From the NCBI RefSeq assembly GCF_014203645.1, contig NZ_JACHJL010000021.1:1-64000 (forward strand): 64,000 bases of DNA, read 5' to 3'. The notes under the pieces were generated by a model. The model saw only the letters and a program-made list of their open reading frames with translations, was not told the DNA's origin and made no database searches. The translations under genes and the position numbers were made by a program. Below, piece after piece: positions 1 through 9,997 of the stretch (the first letter of the stretch is position 1; each line of letters starts with the position of its first letter). Source of the DNA: Streptomyces zagrosensis (GTDB lineage Bacteria > Actinomycetota > Actinomycetes > Streptomycetales > Streptomycetaceae).

Positions 1-254
1 GAACGGACGCTTCCTTCGGTCCCGTTTCACCGGGGCCCTCCGGGCGCTTCCCTTCGGTGTTTCCAACCTTACCAGATCCTTTTCCCGCTGTTTCCGGCGG
101 AATTTGTTTCCAGTGGCCGTTGGAGAGCCTTTTGCCTTTCGGCTTCTTCGACTTTATCAGAATCTTTTCGGCCGATCGAATCGGCCTTACGTTTCTCATC
201 AGATTCGAAAGAGGTGGCTTCAGCGGAAAGTAATTCGCGCTAGAAGCGAGTCAG
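1..254 (-). promoter_or_regulatory. rRNA operon leader region upstream of 16S rRNA
   Basis: Read on the minus strand, this stretch ends at position 1 in GGAAGCGTCCGTTC, which in Streptomyces rRNA operons is followed by a short conserved element and then 16S rRNA. It is purine-rich and contains two related blocks, around 150-165 (TTCTGATAAAGTC on the minus strand) and 65-80 (GATCTGGTAAGGTT), typical of the transcribed leader with its processing and antitermination sequences. No protein gene is credible here. The 16S gene should start just left of the window. The identification rests on remembered leader sequence. Confidence 0.8.
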
Positions 255-284
255 ACTCTAACGTTCATCCGCGGGTCTGTCCAA
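255..284 (-). promoter_or_regulatory. rRNA operon promoter, downstream copy
   Basis: Minus-strand -35 TTGGAC (279-284), 18-bp spacer, -10 TAGAGT (255-260). It lies 47 bp downstream of the other promoter in the same orientation, as expected for tandem rRNA promoters. The stretch 331-444 holds nothing further that I recognise except a possible -10 TAGTCT (352-357, minus) without a clear -35. Confidence 0.65.
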
Positions 285-301
285 CTCGCGGCAACCGTTG
301 A

Positions 302-330
302 AATCTACCTCCCCGTTGGGTCCGTGTCAA
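302..330 (-). promoter_or_regulatory. rRNA operon promoter, upstream copy
   Basis: On the minus strand there is a consensus -35 TTGACA (325-330) and a -10 TAGATT (302-307) with a 17-bp spacer. It points into the rRNA leader. Streptomyces rRNA operons normally carry several tandem promoters, which fits. Confidence 0.75.
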
Positions 331-444
331 CGAACCTGCGGGGCGAAGAGGAGACTAGCAGGTCAGCCGGCTTGGACGCACATCGAGCGCGACCGCTGGA
401 GTTGGCACCGGATGCGGGCGGTGGCGCGGGCCGTCTGAGTGCCA

Positions 445-1059
445 TTAGGGGAAGGAGGACGGCGGGCTGTCCAGGTCTTCCAGCTCGACGCCCGGGGCTG
501 ACAAGACGACGTCGCCCGCGATGTGCACGCTGTGCTGCTCTCCGGTGTCCAACTCGCTGACCTGGTACGTATCCACCGTCAGCGGTCCGTTGTCAGTGCT
601 GTGTGCTTCGCTTTTCAGCAGTGCCCAGGACTGGTCGAGGGTCCGGGGTGCCAGGACGGGGGCGGTGAATGCAACGAGCCGCAGGCGGGTGGCCGGGGCG
701 TCGGGGGCGGGTCGCAGCAGCCGAGTGGCGGCGATCAGAAAGGCGGGGGAGGCGCCGGTGAATGCGTGGGCTCGGACATTGCCTTCGCTGGCGTGTTCCG
801 CGGAGGCATCGGTGCGGACCCAGGTCACGCCGTCGATGGCGGCCCCGCGGACGCGCCAGTCGGTGGCCTGGAGCTCCAGCCGCAGCGGTCGGCCGAGTTC
901 GTCGAGGGTGAGATCGACCGAGCCGGTGTGTGCGCCGGAGGGGGAGGTCGTCTGAGAGACGTAGCGCCAGCCGGAGGGGCCTGGTGCGCAGTGGAAGCGT
1001 TCTTCACCTAGGGGGGTGTGGTCATGCGGGTCATGGAGCGAATAGCGACCGCGGGGCAT
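445..1059 (-). CDS. Conserved hypothetical protein, 204 aa
   Basis: I do not recognise a named family. The protein is soluble, with no signal peptide or membrane segment, and its middle reads as alternating beta strands (SVDLTLDELGRPLRLELQ, GVTWVRTD, RLRLVAF), suggesting a beta-sandwich or lipid-binding-like fold. Codon use is typical of its neighbours. Codons run from ATG at 1059 to TAA at 445. A strong hairpin (1078-1117) separates it from ahcY upstream, so it is probably transcribed on its own. Function unknown. Confidence 0.7.
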   Translation of the reverse strand: MPRGRYSLHDPHDHTPLGEERFHCAPGPSGWRYVSQTTSPSGAHTGSVDLTLDELGRPLRLELQATDWRVRGAAIDGVTWVRTDASAEHASEGNVRAHAFTGASPAFLIAATRLLRPAPDAPATRLRLVAFTAPVLAPRTLDQSWALLKSEAHSTDNGPLTVDTYQVSELDTGEQHSVHIAGDVVLSAPGVELEDLDSPPSSFP

Positions 1060-1077
1060 GGGCGTCCTTGAACGAGT

Positions 1078-1117
1078 GAGGGCCTGCCTCGGCCGCAGGC
1101 GACCGTGGCAGGCCCTC
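1078..1117 (-). terminator. Intrinsic terminator after ahcY
   Basis: Perfect 11-bp inverted repeat GAGGGCCTGCC (1078-1088) / GGCAGGCCCTC (1107-1117) with an 18-nt loop, about 140 bp past the ahcY stop codon. No U-tract, as is usual in Streptomyces. Confidence 0.7.
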
Positions 1118-1254
1118 GTGCCCGCGCTCGGGAGCGGGGGCCTGGTACCGACGTGCTGGGTTACCGATTGCTGCGTCCGGTCAGGGTGGCGTGGACAGCG
1201 GCACGGCGAGCGGGATGCTGTCGTGCCGGCCTGGCCCGGGCATCAGCTGACGGA

Positions 1255-2715
<1,461 letters not shown>

Positions 2716-3093
2716 GAATGCTGCTCCTCAAAATTGGGGTCGAGAGAGTGTTCGGCTGGGCGTGCGGCAGCGGACAGAGCCATCCCCTGGTCGCAACGCA
2801 GTCCGTCGGAGGCCCTCTCTCCCTCGGCCGGACCGCGAAGCGGGCCGCCCGACCGCCATCAGCAGCGACGTCTGGCTGGTCACGAATCTACACCGATCGG
2901 CCCAGCGAACCCCAGCCCCCTCCCTGCCATGAGTGGCCGGACCGGTGGTGTCTCGGCCGCTTCAAGGCGCGTACGAAAGGTTTCGCCAAGCGATTCCGGC
3001 CCCTTTTTTGCCGTCCGAGACGTGTCACAGGACGCGGTGAGCGCGAGACCATCCGCACCACATCGCGTGCCAGCTGACCGTAAGGAGAGCCAC
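2716..3093. other. Divergent intergenic region, ahcY / PTS remnant
   Basis: This 378-bp gap must hold the ahcY promoter (minus) and any residual promoter of the PTS remnant (plus). A GGAGAG ribosome site (3084-3089) precedes the GTG at 3094. I looked for an SAH riboswitch in the ahcY leader and found no convincing match to the consensus. Nothing else is recognisable. Confidence 0.5.
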
Positions 3094-3699
3094 GTGACCA
3101 CCGGTTCAGCCAGGGCCCCCGGCGGGGCGAGAGCGGTCGGGCGAGGGCTCTGGTCGCTCGCGATGACCGCCTGCCCAACTGGCATCGCCCACACATACCT
3201 GGCCGCCGAAAAGCTGGCCCGGGCAGCCGAGGCATTGGGTCACAGCAACAAGGTGGGGACCCAGGGGTCGATCGGGGCTGAAAACGTACTGTCTGACAAC
3301 GATATCGAGAGCGCGGACGCCCTCATCGTGGCCGCCGACAAGGACGTTGATCGCAGTCGGCTCGTCGGCAAGCGGGTACTGGCGACCGGCGTCGCCGGGG
3401 GAATCCACCACCCCAAGCAACTGATCGAGCCGGGCAGCGCGGGCCACCCGCACGGCGGGGTCCATGGCGCCCGGACGAGCGACTTCGCCCGCTTTGTGGC
3501 CGGTATCAAGGGGGCGCTCGACGGTACACAGGCCAGGTTGGTCTCAAGATCGCCGTGCCCGAAGCCGCCGCGGACGATGAGCATCTGCGCATTTTGGCGC
3601 TGCTGTCGCAGAAGTTTGGTGGATGCGGGCTTCCGCGAGCGGCTACAGAGCGCGCCGGATGAGGCCGCGGTCATGGCCGTACTGGCGGAGGTTCGCTAG
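3094..3699 (+). pseudogene. Remnant of a fructose-type PTS permease (EIIB plus EIIA-like tail)
   Basis: Residues about 20-120 are a clear fructose-family EIIB domain with the phosphocysteine motif TACPTGIAHTYLAAEKL and TQGSIGAENVLSDNDI. The membrane EIIC domain expected in fused fructose permeases is absent. After about 3530 the reading frame leaves homology. Frame 3 gives AVPEAAADDEHLRILALLSQKF, split here as AVPEAAADDEHLRIL and ALLSQKF, which looks like an EIIA C-terminus. A second shift near 3607 returns to the original frame for DAGFRERLQSAPDEAA. So the ORF stays open only through two compensating frameshifts. It has a plausible ribosome site, but the product cannot transport sugar. I read it as a decayed fruA-like gene. 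Confidence 0.8.
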
Positions 3700-3743
3700 C
3701 GCACCGGCCGCGGCGGTTCACGGAGGGGGTCGTGGGTGAGCTG

Positions 3744-3765
3744 CTGGCCGGGCGGGGCCGGCCAG
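3744..3765. terminator. Hairpin between convergent genes
   Basis: Inverted repeat CTGGCCGG (3744-3751) / CCGGCCAG (3758-3765) with a 6-nt loop, placed between the convergent PTS remnant and cation efflux gene. It could terminate both. Confidence 0.5.
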
Positions 3766-3771
3766 CGGAGT

Positions 3772-4728
3772 TCAGGGCGTTGGCGGCTCGGTTGGGGCGG
3801 TGCCGGACGCCGCGGCTTCGGCATCGTAGATGTCCGGTTCCAGGTAGATCACTCGGGCGGTCGGGCAGGCGGCGCGGATGCGGGTTTCGGCGGCGTTGAT
3901 GGCGTCGGCCACCTCCGTTGCCGTGTCGTCGTGCCGTACCGCGATCTTGGCGGCGACCAGCAGTTCCTCGGGGCCGAGATGGAGCGTACGCATGTGGATC
4001 AGCCGGGTCACGCTCTCGCCATCGACCATGGCCTCGCGGATCTTGGCCACCTCATCCGTGTCGGCCGCCTCGCCGAGCAGCAGCGACTTCGTCTCGGCCG
4101 CGAGCACGATGGCGATCACGACGAGCAGCACGCCGATGCACAGGGTGCCGACGCCGTCCCAGACACCGTCGCCCGTCCCGAGCGCGAGGCATACGCCGCC
4201 GAGCGCGAGGATAAGGCCGACCAGTGCGCCGAGGTCTTCGAGGAGGACCACCGGCAGCTCGGGGGCCTTGGCGCGGCGTACGAACTGAGGCCAGCTCAGC
4301 GCGCCTCGTACCTCGTTGGACTCCCTGATCGCCATGCGGAACGAGAACGACTCGGCGATGATCGCGAAAACGAGCACGCCCACCGGCCAGTACCAGTGCT
4401 CGATGTCGTGCGGGTTCTTGATCTTTTCGTAGCCCTCGTAGAGCGCGAAGACGCCACCAACGGTGAACAGCACGATGGAGACGAGGAAGCCGTAGATGTA
4501 GCGCTCGCGGCCGTAGCCGAAGGGGTGTTCCGGGGTTGCCTCGCGCTTGGCTTTCTTGCCGCCAAGTAGCAGCAAGCCTTGATTGCCCGAGTCAGCCAGC
4601 GAGTGCACCCCCTCGGCGAGCATGGACGACGAGCCGCTGAACGCGAACGCCACGAACTTGGCCACCGCGATGGCCAGGTTGGCGCCCAGTGCGGCAACGA
4701 TCGCCTTGGTTCCGCCTGATGCACTCAT
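3772..4728 (-). CDS. Cation diffusion facilitator (CDF) family transporter
   Basis: A predicted proton-coupled efflux pump for divalent metals such as Zn, Fe or Mn in the cytoplasmic membrane. Several hydrophobic segments are visible (IVAALGANLAIAVAKFVAF, FLVSIVLFTVGGVFALY, PVVLLEDLGALVGLILAL), with the HSLADSGNQ motif in TM2 carrying the metal-binding His/Asp, and a cytoplasmic C-terminal domain. I chose ATG 4728 (MSASGGTK..., 318 aa) because GGAAGGGA lies 12 nt upstream; the ORF can extend 16 codons further. The metal cannot be told from sequence alone. Transcribed alone. Confidence 0.9.
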   Translation of the reverse strand: MSASGGTKAIVAALGANLAIAVAKFVAFAFSGSSSMLAEGVHSLADSGNQGLLLLGGKKAKREATPEHPFGYGRERYIYGFLVSIVLFTVGGVFALYEGYEKIKNPHDIEHWYWPVGVLVFAIIAESFSFRMAIRESNEVRGALSWPQFVRRAKAPELPVVLLEDLGALVGLILALGGVCLALGTGDGVWDGVGTLCIGVLLVVIAIVLAAETKSLLLGEAADTDEVAKIREAMVDGESVTRLIHMRTLHLGPEELLVAAKIAVRHDDTATEVADAINAAETRIRAACPTARVIYLEPDIYDAEAAASGTAPTEPPTP

Positions 4729-5077
4729 GTGTGCTAAATGTCCCTTCCACCCGGGTTCGCTCGGCACCTGACACATGGCCGACGCTTTACCACTGCTTTA
4801 CGGCGCGCCATTGTTGCAGCCTCAGCCGACGGGAGGGTGTCAGAGCGCGGCAACGGGGTGCATCCGACGACGTACGGCAGCGGGCAACTGCGGCGCGCCA
4901 CTGTGGCAAGCGACTTCCGCGGTCCCTTGCAACCACCTCCGACGAGGTCGGCTCTGGCACCTCGGCCGGTGGAAGCAGCCGCCGGTGGCGTGGCATCAGG
5001 CCGGGGCCGGGGCCAGGTTCTGAGCCGATGTCGCACGGCGTCTCGGCTAGGTGCCGTACGACGTTTCGACTCAGTCG
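4729..5077. other. Intergenic region between CDF gene and manA
   Basis: 349 bp without a gene. It contains two imperfect copies of a 17-bp sequence 90 bp apart: GGCGCGCCATTGTTGCA (4802-4818) and GGCGCGCCACTGTGGCA (4892-4908). It presumably holds the promoter of the CDF gene (minus) and the end of the manA transcript. No clear -35/-10 pair was found. Confidence 0.45.
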
Positions 5078-6307
5078 TCAGATGGCGAGCGTGGCGCGGA
5101 AGATCGTTCCCTCGCCCGCGAGTTCGACGGTCTCCGAGGCGGGCACGTAGGCCGACTCGCCCGCTGCCAGGTGCAGTTCGGACGCTGTGGCGGTGGCTTT
5201 CGCGGCCTGCGGGATACGGAGCGAGACCGATCCCGCGGTGCAGAGCAGGATCTGGGGCGCGCCGGCGGTCAATAGGCGGGGCGTGGCGCCGGTGGCCAGC
5301 ACGTAGCGGGAGAGCCGGAACTCGTCGATCGGCGCGACGTACAGCTCCTCGCCGTCCGCGTCGGCCTCGGGGCGTAGTACGCCGGGCGGGGTGCTTTCGA
5401 ACTTCACGACGCGCAGCAGTTCGGGGACGTCCACGTGTTTGGGCGTGAGGCCGCAGCGCAGCACGTTGTCGGAGTTGGCCATGATCTCGACGCCGAGGCC
5501 GTTGATGTACGCGTGGGGGATGCCCGCTCCCAGGTAGAGGGCCTCGCCCGGTTGGAGCTGTACGTAGTTGAGCAGCATGCCGGCGATCACGCCGGGGTCG
5601 CCGGGGAAGCTGTGGGCGACGGTGACGTAGGCGGCGTACGCAGCGGAGTGCGGGCCGTCCGCGGCTGCCAGGCGTTCGGCGGCGGCGGTCGCCTCGGCGA
5701 CGGTCTTGGCCATCGCCTCGTGTTCGGCACTGAGCACGGCGGTCAGCACCTCGCGCAGCGCGTCCGTGTCCGGCATGGCTCGCAGGATGTCCACGTACGG
5801 CTTGAGCGAGTCCACCTCAAGGCCGGCGAGCAGGTCGGCGGCCTCGGCGGGGGCGCGGAAGCCGCACAGCCCGTCGAAGGGGGTGAGCGCGCAGATCAGT
5901 TCGGGCTTGTGGTTGGCGTCCTTGTAGTTGCGGTGCGGCGCATCGATCGGAACGCCGCGCTCCTCTTCGTCCGCGAACCCCGCCCGGGCCTGGTCGAGGT
6001 TCGGGTGGACCTGGAGGGAGAGCGCGGTGTCCGCGGCGAGGACCTTGAACAGGAACGGCAGTCGCTCGCCGAAGCGGCGCACGGCCTCCGGCCCGAGTTC
6101 GGTGTCGGGGTCCGCCGCGATGACCTCGTTCAGCCCGATGGGGCCCGCGCCCCGATCGACGCGCGACGGCGCGCCAGGGTGTGCGCCCATCCACAGTTCG
6201 GCCTGCGGTGCGCCGGTTGGTGCCGTGCCGAGCAGTTCGGGCAGGGCGGTGGTGGAGCCCCAGGCGTAGGGGCGCACGGTGTTGGCTAGGCGGTCCATGG
6301 CGCTCAT
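5078..6307 (-). CDS. manA: Mannose-6-phosphate isomerase, class I
   Basis: Zinc enzyme interconverting fructose-6-phosphate and mannose-6-phosphate, the entry to GDP-mannose. The N-terminus NTVRPYAWGSTTALPELLG is typical of type I isomerases. Zinc-ligand motifs are visible as SLQVHPN and NHKPELICAL, and the conserved GAGIPHAYINGLGVEIMANS (20 residues) marks the catalytic cupin. 409 aa is normal length. Its ATG (6305-6307) overlaps the stop codon of the SIS gene (ATGA), indicating translational coupling. With the SIS gene and manB it forms the mannose-supply block, conserved in actinobacteria. Confidence 0.95.
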   Translation of the reverse strand: MSAMDRLANTVRPYAWGSTTALPELLGTAPTGAPQAELWMGAHPGAPSRVDRGAGPIGLNEVIAADPDTELGPEAVRRFGERLPFLFKVLAADTALSLQVHPNLDQARAGFADEEERGVPIDAPHRNYKDANHKPELICALTPFDGLCGFRAPAEAADLLAGLEVDSLKPYVDILRAMPDTDALREVLTAVLSAEHEAMAKTVAEATAAAERLAAADGPHSAAYAAYVTVAHSFPGDPGVIAGMLLNYVQLQPGEALYLGAGIPHAYINGLGVEIMANSDNVLRCGLTPKHVDVPELLRVVKFESTPPGVLRPEADADGEELYVAPIDEFRLSRYVLATGATPRLLTAGAPQILLCTAGSVSLRIPQAAKATATASELHLAAGESAYVPASETVELAGEGTIFRATLAI

Positions 6308-7812
6308 GATCTCCCGGGTGCGGCGAGCGCCAGGTAAACAGCGGCGAAATCCGTGATGGCGAGAAGCTCAGCGGCGATTTCCACGGTGCCGGCCTCGGAG
6401 GGTTCGAGCTCGCTGATCGCCGTGTCATGGCTCAGGGCGAGGTCGCGGGCGGCCGGAGCGGACGAGAGTCGGGCGGCGGCCGGATCGGTGGGAGATGGCC
6501 GGTCGCGGAGCAGGACGACCCGGGCTCGTAGCGCCTCGGGCTCCTCCACGCGGTCCCGGAAGAAGTCGTCGGGGTCGGCACCTCCGGCGAACGCCCCGGT
6601 CAGCAGCGCGCCGTGGGAGCGCAACGCGTCCGGCAGTTCGGCGGCGAGCGCGGGGCGCCCGGCCACCGCGCCGAGCAGGCGTGCGAACCGGCGCCCGACC
6701 GCAGCCGCAAGCTCCCCCTCGGTCCACACCAGCGGCAGCGCGCCGGCCAGTTCGGCGGCGAGCGTCTTGGCCGGGTTTCTGTACGTGGCCTGGGCCGGCC
6801 CGCATCGTTCGGCGACCCGATCGAGCCGGTCGGCCACTTGCTGGAGCACCTCGGGCGGCGCGTGCACCAGGCCGATCCGATCAACGAGCGCGAGCAACGG
6901 CGTGAGCACTGCCCACAGCACGCCGGGCGGTTGAGCCGGCGCGTAAGGGTTGGTGAGCTGCGCGGCGGCGGGCGAGGCCGCGCCGTGCGGGTGCTCGCCG
7001 AAGGCTCCTGGCGCGGGGGTGGGCGCAGCGGGCTGCGGGTGGGCGTCGCCCGGGGTCGGGGATGGCGGGTTGGTGCCGCCCTCACCGGGGGCGGGGCGGC
7101 CGGGCTCGCCGGGCGCCGGAGTGCTGGGCTCGTCGCGCGCCGGAGTGCCGGGTGCGGTGGGGCTTTGCGGGCTCGGATCGCCGGCGGGTTCGCCGGGCGG
7201 CTGCGGCTCGGCTGCGTCCGATGGGCCGGCAGCCGGGGCGGCGGCACCCGGGCCACTGCCGTAGGGGGCGCTTGCGGGTGGGGTGAGGTCGTACGCGGTG
7301 TCGCTTGGCGCCGGCTGCGGGGCGGGCGCCGTCGCGATGATCAGGCCCCGGGCACGCTCGACGGCGTCGGCCACCGGGGTGCCCCGCGGCGCCACGGCCA
7401 CCACCGAGCAACCTCGGTGGTACGCCTGGTCGATCAGTACGCACAACCCCGGCTCGGCACCATCCGGGCTGGTCACGGCCAGCACATCGAGCGGCCCGGC
7501 CCAGCCGGGCAGTGCCCAGCGCAGGGCGCCAGCGGCGGGCGCTACGCCGGTCGCGCGGATCAGCGTGACGGGGACGCTACCGCCACTGAGCGCACCGAGT
7601 AGGTCGGCGGTGCAGTCGGCCACGCTCCCCGGCCCGGCTACCAGTACCGAACGCGGTCTGCCATCGGGCTGCAGGTCGGCGATGCCCGCCTCGGCGGCGG
7701 CCCGGGCTGCCATCCGCACCCGGGCGCCGGATTCCGCGGCGCCCCGCAGCAGCCCGCGGGTATCGGCACGCGCGAGGGCTTCGGGGGCATCGAGGAGCGA
7801 TTCGTCGAGCAT
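6304..7812 (-). CDS. SIS-domain sugar isomerase-like protein with Pro/Ala-rich insert
   Basis: Related to the actinobacterial SIS-domain protein always found between manA and manB, which resembles bifunctional phosphoglucose/phosphomannose isomerases. The first SIS-like half (residues about 50-160) has VLVAGPGSVADCTADLLGAL and DVLAVTSPDG. The second half (about 298-502) has LVDRIGLVHAPPEVLQQV and a helical C-terminus. Between them (about 162-297) lies an insertion of almost only Pro, Ala, Gly, Ser and Thr. Start ATG 7812. Stop overlaps the manA start by 4 bp. A precise reaction is not established from sequence. Confidence 0.8.
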   Translation of the reverse strand: MLDESLLDAPEALARADTRGLLRGAAESGARVRMAARAAAEAGIADLQPDGRPRSVLVAGPGSVADCTADLLGALSGGSVPVTLIRATGVAPAAGALRWALPGWAGPLDVLAVTSPDGAEPGLCVLIDQAYHRGCSVVAVAPRGTPVADAVERARGLIIATAPAPQPAPSDTAYDLTPPASAPYGSGPGAAAPAAGPSDAAEPQPPGEPAGDPSPQSPTAPGTPARDEPSTPAPGEPGRPAPGEGGTNPPSPTPGDAHPQPAAPTPAPGAFGEHPHGAASPAAAQLTNPYAPAQPPGVLWAVLTPLLALVDRIGLVHAPPEVLQQVADRLDRVAERCGPAQATYRNPAKTLAAELAGALPLVWTEGELAAAVGRRFARLLGAVAGRPALAAELPDALRSHGALLTGAFAGGADPDDFFRDRVEEPEALRARVVLLRDRPSPTDPAAARLSSAPAARDLALSHDTAISELEPSEAGTVEIAAELLAITDFAAVYLALAAPGRS

Positions 7813-7860
7813 GGAGCGTCGGCCTCCGATCGCCGTGGGGCGTGTGCGCGGTACGCCGAG

Positions 7861-8043
7861 TCAGGCCGGGCGCCGCGCCTCGTCCACGAGAAGCACGGGG
7901 ATGCCGTCCCGGATCGGGTACGCCAGGCCGCAGCCGTTGCCATCGCAGACCAGCTCGGGGGTCTGCGCCGCCGACTCGTCTCGCAGCGGGGCGTGGCACG
8001 CCGGGCAGGCGAGGATCTCCAAGAGGCTGGCTTCGACCGGCAT
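7861..8043 (-). CDS. Trm112-family zinc-binding protein, 60 aa
   Basis: Small protein of the Trm112/YcaR type. Four cysteines at residues 13, 16, 33 and 38 (CPAC...CDGNGC) are consistent with a zinc ribbon, followed by the family ending YPIRDGIPVLLVDEA. In other organisms Trm112 proteins act as activating partners of methyltransferases; in bacteria the role is mostly unassigned. ATG 8043 has GAAGGGAAG upstream. It sits between manB and the SIS gene in the same direction and is probably part of the mannose operon. Confidence 0.9.
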   Translation of the reverse strand: MPVEASLLEILACPACHAPLRDESAAQTPELVCDGNGCGLAYPIRDGIPVLLVDEARRPA

Positions 8044-8165
8044 GGTCTTCCCTTCGGGACGGGCACATTGCTGTGCCGCCCAGGGTACCGCCGCCGGTCG
8101 GGCTGGGCGCCCGGCGGGCGCACTCGGCGGCGGCCCTGGGCGGGCCTGCGAAAGGAGGTACCTGT

Positions 8166-9533
8166 TTACGCGCGGACGATCGCCAAGACCTCGTCGCGCA
8201 CGCGGTCCACCGTTTCCGCGTCGCGCGCCTCCACGTTCAGCCGCAGCAGCGGCTCCGTGTTGGATGCGCGGAGGTTGAACCACCAGGTGGGGGTGGTGAC
8301 GGTGAGGCCGTCGAGTTCGTCGAGCTGCGCGTCGGCGCGGTTTTCGTAGGCGGCCTTGACGGCGTCGGCGCGGCCCGGCTGGTCATCGACAATGCTGTTG
8401 ATCTCGCCGGACGCGGCGTACCGGTTGTAGCGCGATACGAGCTGTGAGAGCGGGCCGTCCTGCTCGCTGAGCGCGGCGAGGACGTGCAGCGCGGCCAACA
8501 TGCCGGTGTCGGCGTTCCAAAAATCGCGGAAGTAGTAGTGCGCGGAGTGCTCGCCGCCGAAGATCGCGCCGGTACGGGCCATCTCCGCCTTGATGAACGA
8601 GTGGCCGACGCGGGTGCGCACGGCCGTGCCGCCCGCTTCCTTGACGATCTCGGGCACCGACCAGGAGGTGATGCAGTTGTGAATGATCGTGCCGCCCGGG
8701 TGCTTGGCCAGCTCGCGCTCGGCGACCAGCGCGGTGACGGCGGACGGCGGGATCGGCTCGCCCCGCTCGTCCACGACGAAGCAGCGGTCGGCATCGCCGT
8801 CGAAGGCCAGCCCCAGATCGGCCCCGGTCTCACGGACCTTCTGTTGGAGATCCACGATGTTCTTCGGGTCGAGCGGGTTGGCCTCGTGGTTGGGGAACGT
8901 TCCGTCCAACTCGAAGAAGAGCGGGACGAGGTCGATCGGCAGGCCGTCGAAGACGGTGGGCACGGTGTGGCCGCCCATGCCGTTGCCCGCGTCCACGACG
9001 ACCTTTAGCGGGCGGCTCGCGGTCAAGTTCACCAAATTGCGCAGGTGGGCGGCGTAGTCGGCGAGCACATCGCGCTGGGTGATGGAACCGGGCGCGACTG
9101 GCTTCTCAGGGCCCTCGGGTGCGCCCGTCTCGGACCAGCGCTCCACCAGAGCGCGGATCTCGGCGAGCCCCGTGTCCTGGCCCACCGGGGCGGCGCCGGC
9201 GCGGCACATCTTGATGCCGTTGTACTGGGCCGGGTTGTGGCTCGCGGTGAACATCGCGCCGGGTAGGTCGAGCGCGCCGCTGGCGAAGTACAGCTCGTCC
9301 GTTGAGCACAGACCGATTTCGGTGACGTCCACGCCGCGCGCCGCCGCGCCCTTGGCGAACGCCCGGGACAGCCCGGGCGACGACGGCCGCATGTCATGGC
9401 CGATCACGATTGCGTTTGCTTCCGTCACTTGTGCGAAGGCCGCGCCAAACAGTGCGGCCAGCGTCTCGTCCCACTGGTCGGGGACCACCCCGCGCACGTC
9501 GTACGCCTTCACGAGCTGCGACAGATCAGCCAC
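8166..9533 (-). CDS. manB: Phosphomannomutase / phosphoglucomutase
   Basis: Converts mannose-6-phosphate to mannose-1-phosphate, and often glucose-6-phosphate likewise, supplying GDP-mannose. Alpha-D-phosphohexomutase family: phosphoserine loop TASHNPAQYNG with Ser98, Mg-binding DGDADR at 245-250, sugar-binding GEHSAHYYF, and a C-terminal phosphate-binding RASNTEPLLRLNVEA. 455 aa is the standard length. GTG start at 9533 has a good GGAGGA 9 nt upstream. First gene of the run manB / Trm112 / SIS / manA. Confidence 0.95.
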   Translation of the reverse strand: MADLSQLVKAYDVRGVVPDQWDETLAALFGAAFAQVTEANAIVIGHDMRPSSPGLSRAFAKGAAARGVDVTEIGLCSTDELYFASGALDLPGAMFTASHNPAQYNGIKMCRAGAAPVGQDTGLAEIRALVERWSETGAPEGPEKPVAPGSITQRDVLADYAAHLRNLVNLTASRPLKVVVDAGNGMGGHTVPTVFDGLPIDLVPLFFELDGTFPNHEANPLDPKNIVDLQQKVRETGADLGLAFDGDADRCFVVDERGEPIPPSAVTALVAERELAKHPGGTIIHNCITSWSVPEIVKEAGGTAVRTRVGHSFIKAEMARTGAIFGGEHSAHYYFRDFWNADTGMLAALHVLAALSEQDGPLSQLVSRYNRYAASGEINSIVDDQPGRADAVKAAYENRADAQLDELDGLTVTTPTWWFNLRASNTEPLLRLNVEARDAETVDRVRDEVLAIVRA

Positions 9534-9997
9534 GGCCTACTCCTCCTGGACTTCGTTGAGGGGTGCCAAATCTACCGGCGGGAAGGGAAGGACTCCCGGG
9601 CGGCGCCCACGCGGACCGTATGCCCCCGCCGACGCGGACCGTACGCCTCCGCTCACACGTACCGCCCACCGGGGCGGCGTCTCTCCCCGTCCAAGCGCAC
9701 CGTACGTCGTCCCCGCGCACCCGCGCCGTACGCGCCGGTGCACGCGCACTGTATGCCCCGGCGCACGCGCATCCGTATGCCGGTACGCGCACCCGGTGGG
9801 CCCCGGCGCACCGCGCACCGCGCGATCCCGCGTGGCGGCCGTGCCGGGCGCCCTCGCGGCGCCGGCCATCCGGGGTGCCAGCCGCCACCCCACGGCTCGC
9901 GTCCACACGCCCTCGCGCCCCCACGGCTCGCGCGCGCTAGCCGACAACTCGCAGTTGTCGCCTCTTCACGCCCCGCACGCCCCCATGGGTCACGCCC
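9534..9997. other. Low-complexity GC-rich intergenic region
   Basis: 464 bp with no credible gene between manB and the lactate permease remnant. From 9600 to 9800 it is dominated by imperfect repetitions around CGTACGC and CGCACCG spaced about 20-25 bp, keeping long spurious ORFs open on both strands. It must hold the manB promoter (minus). I see no clear -35/-10 pair. Confidence 0.5.

Noticed and set aside
104..301. 65-aa ORF at the left edge
   Set aside because: It runs opposite to the rRNA leader and has no ribosome site or recognisable product.
2716..2900. Possible SAH riboswitch in the ahcY leader
   Set aside because: Only a short TGCGACC-like word matches; the surrounding consensus and pseudoknot pairing were not found.
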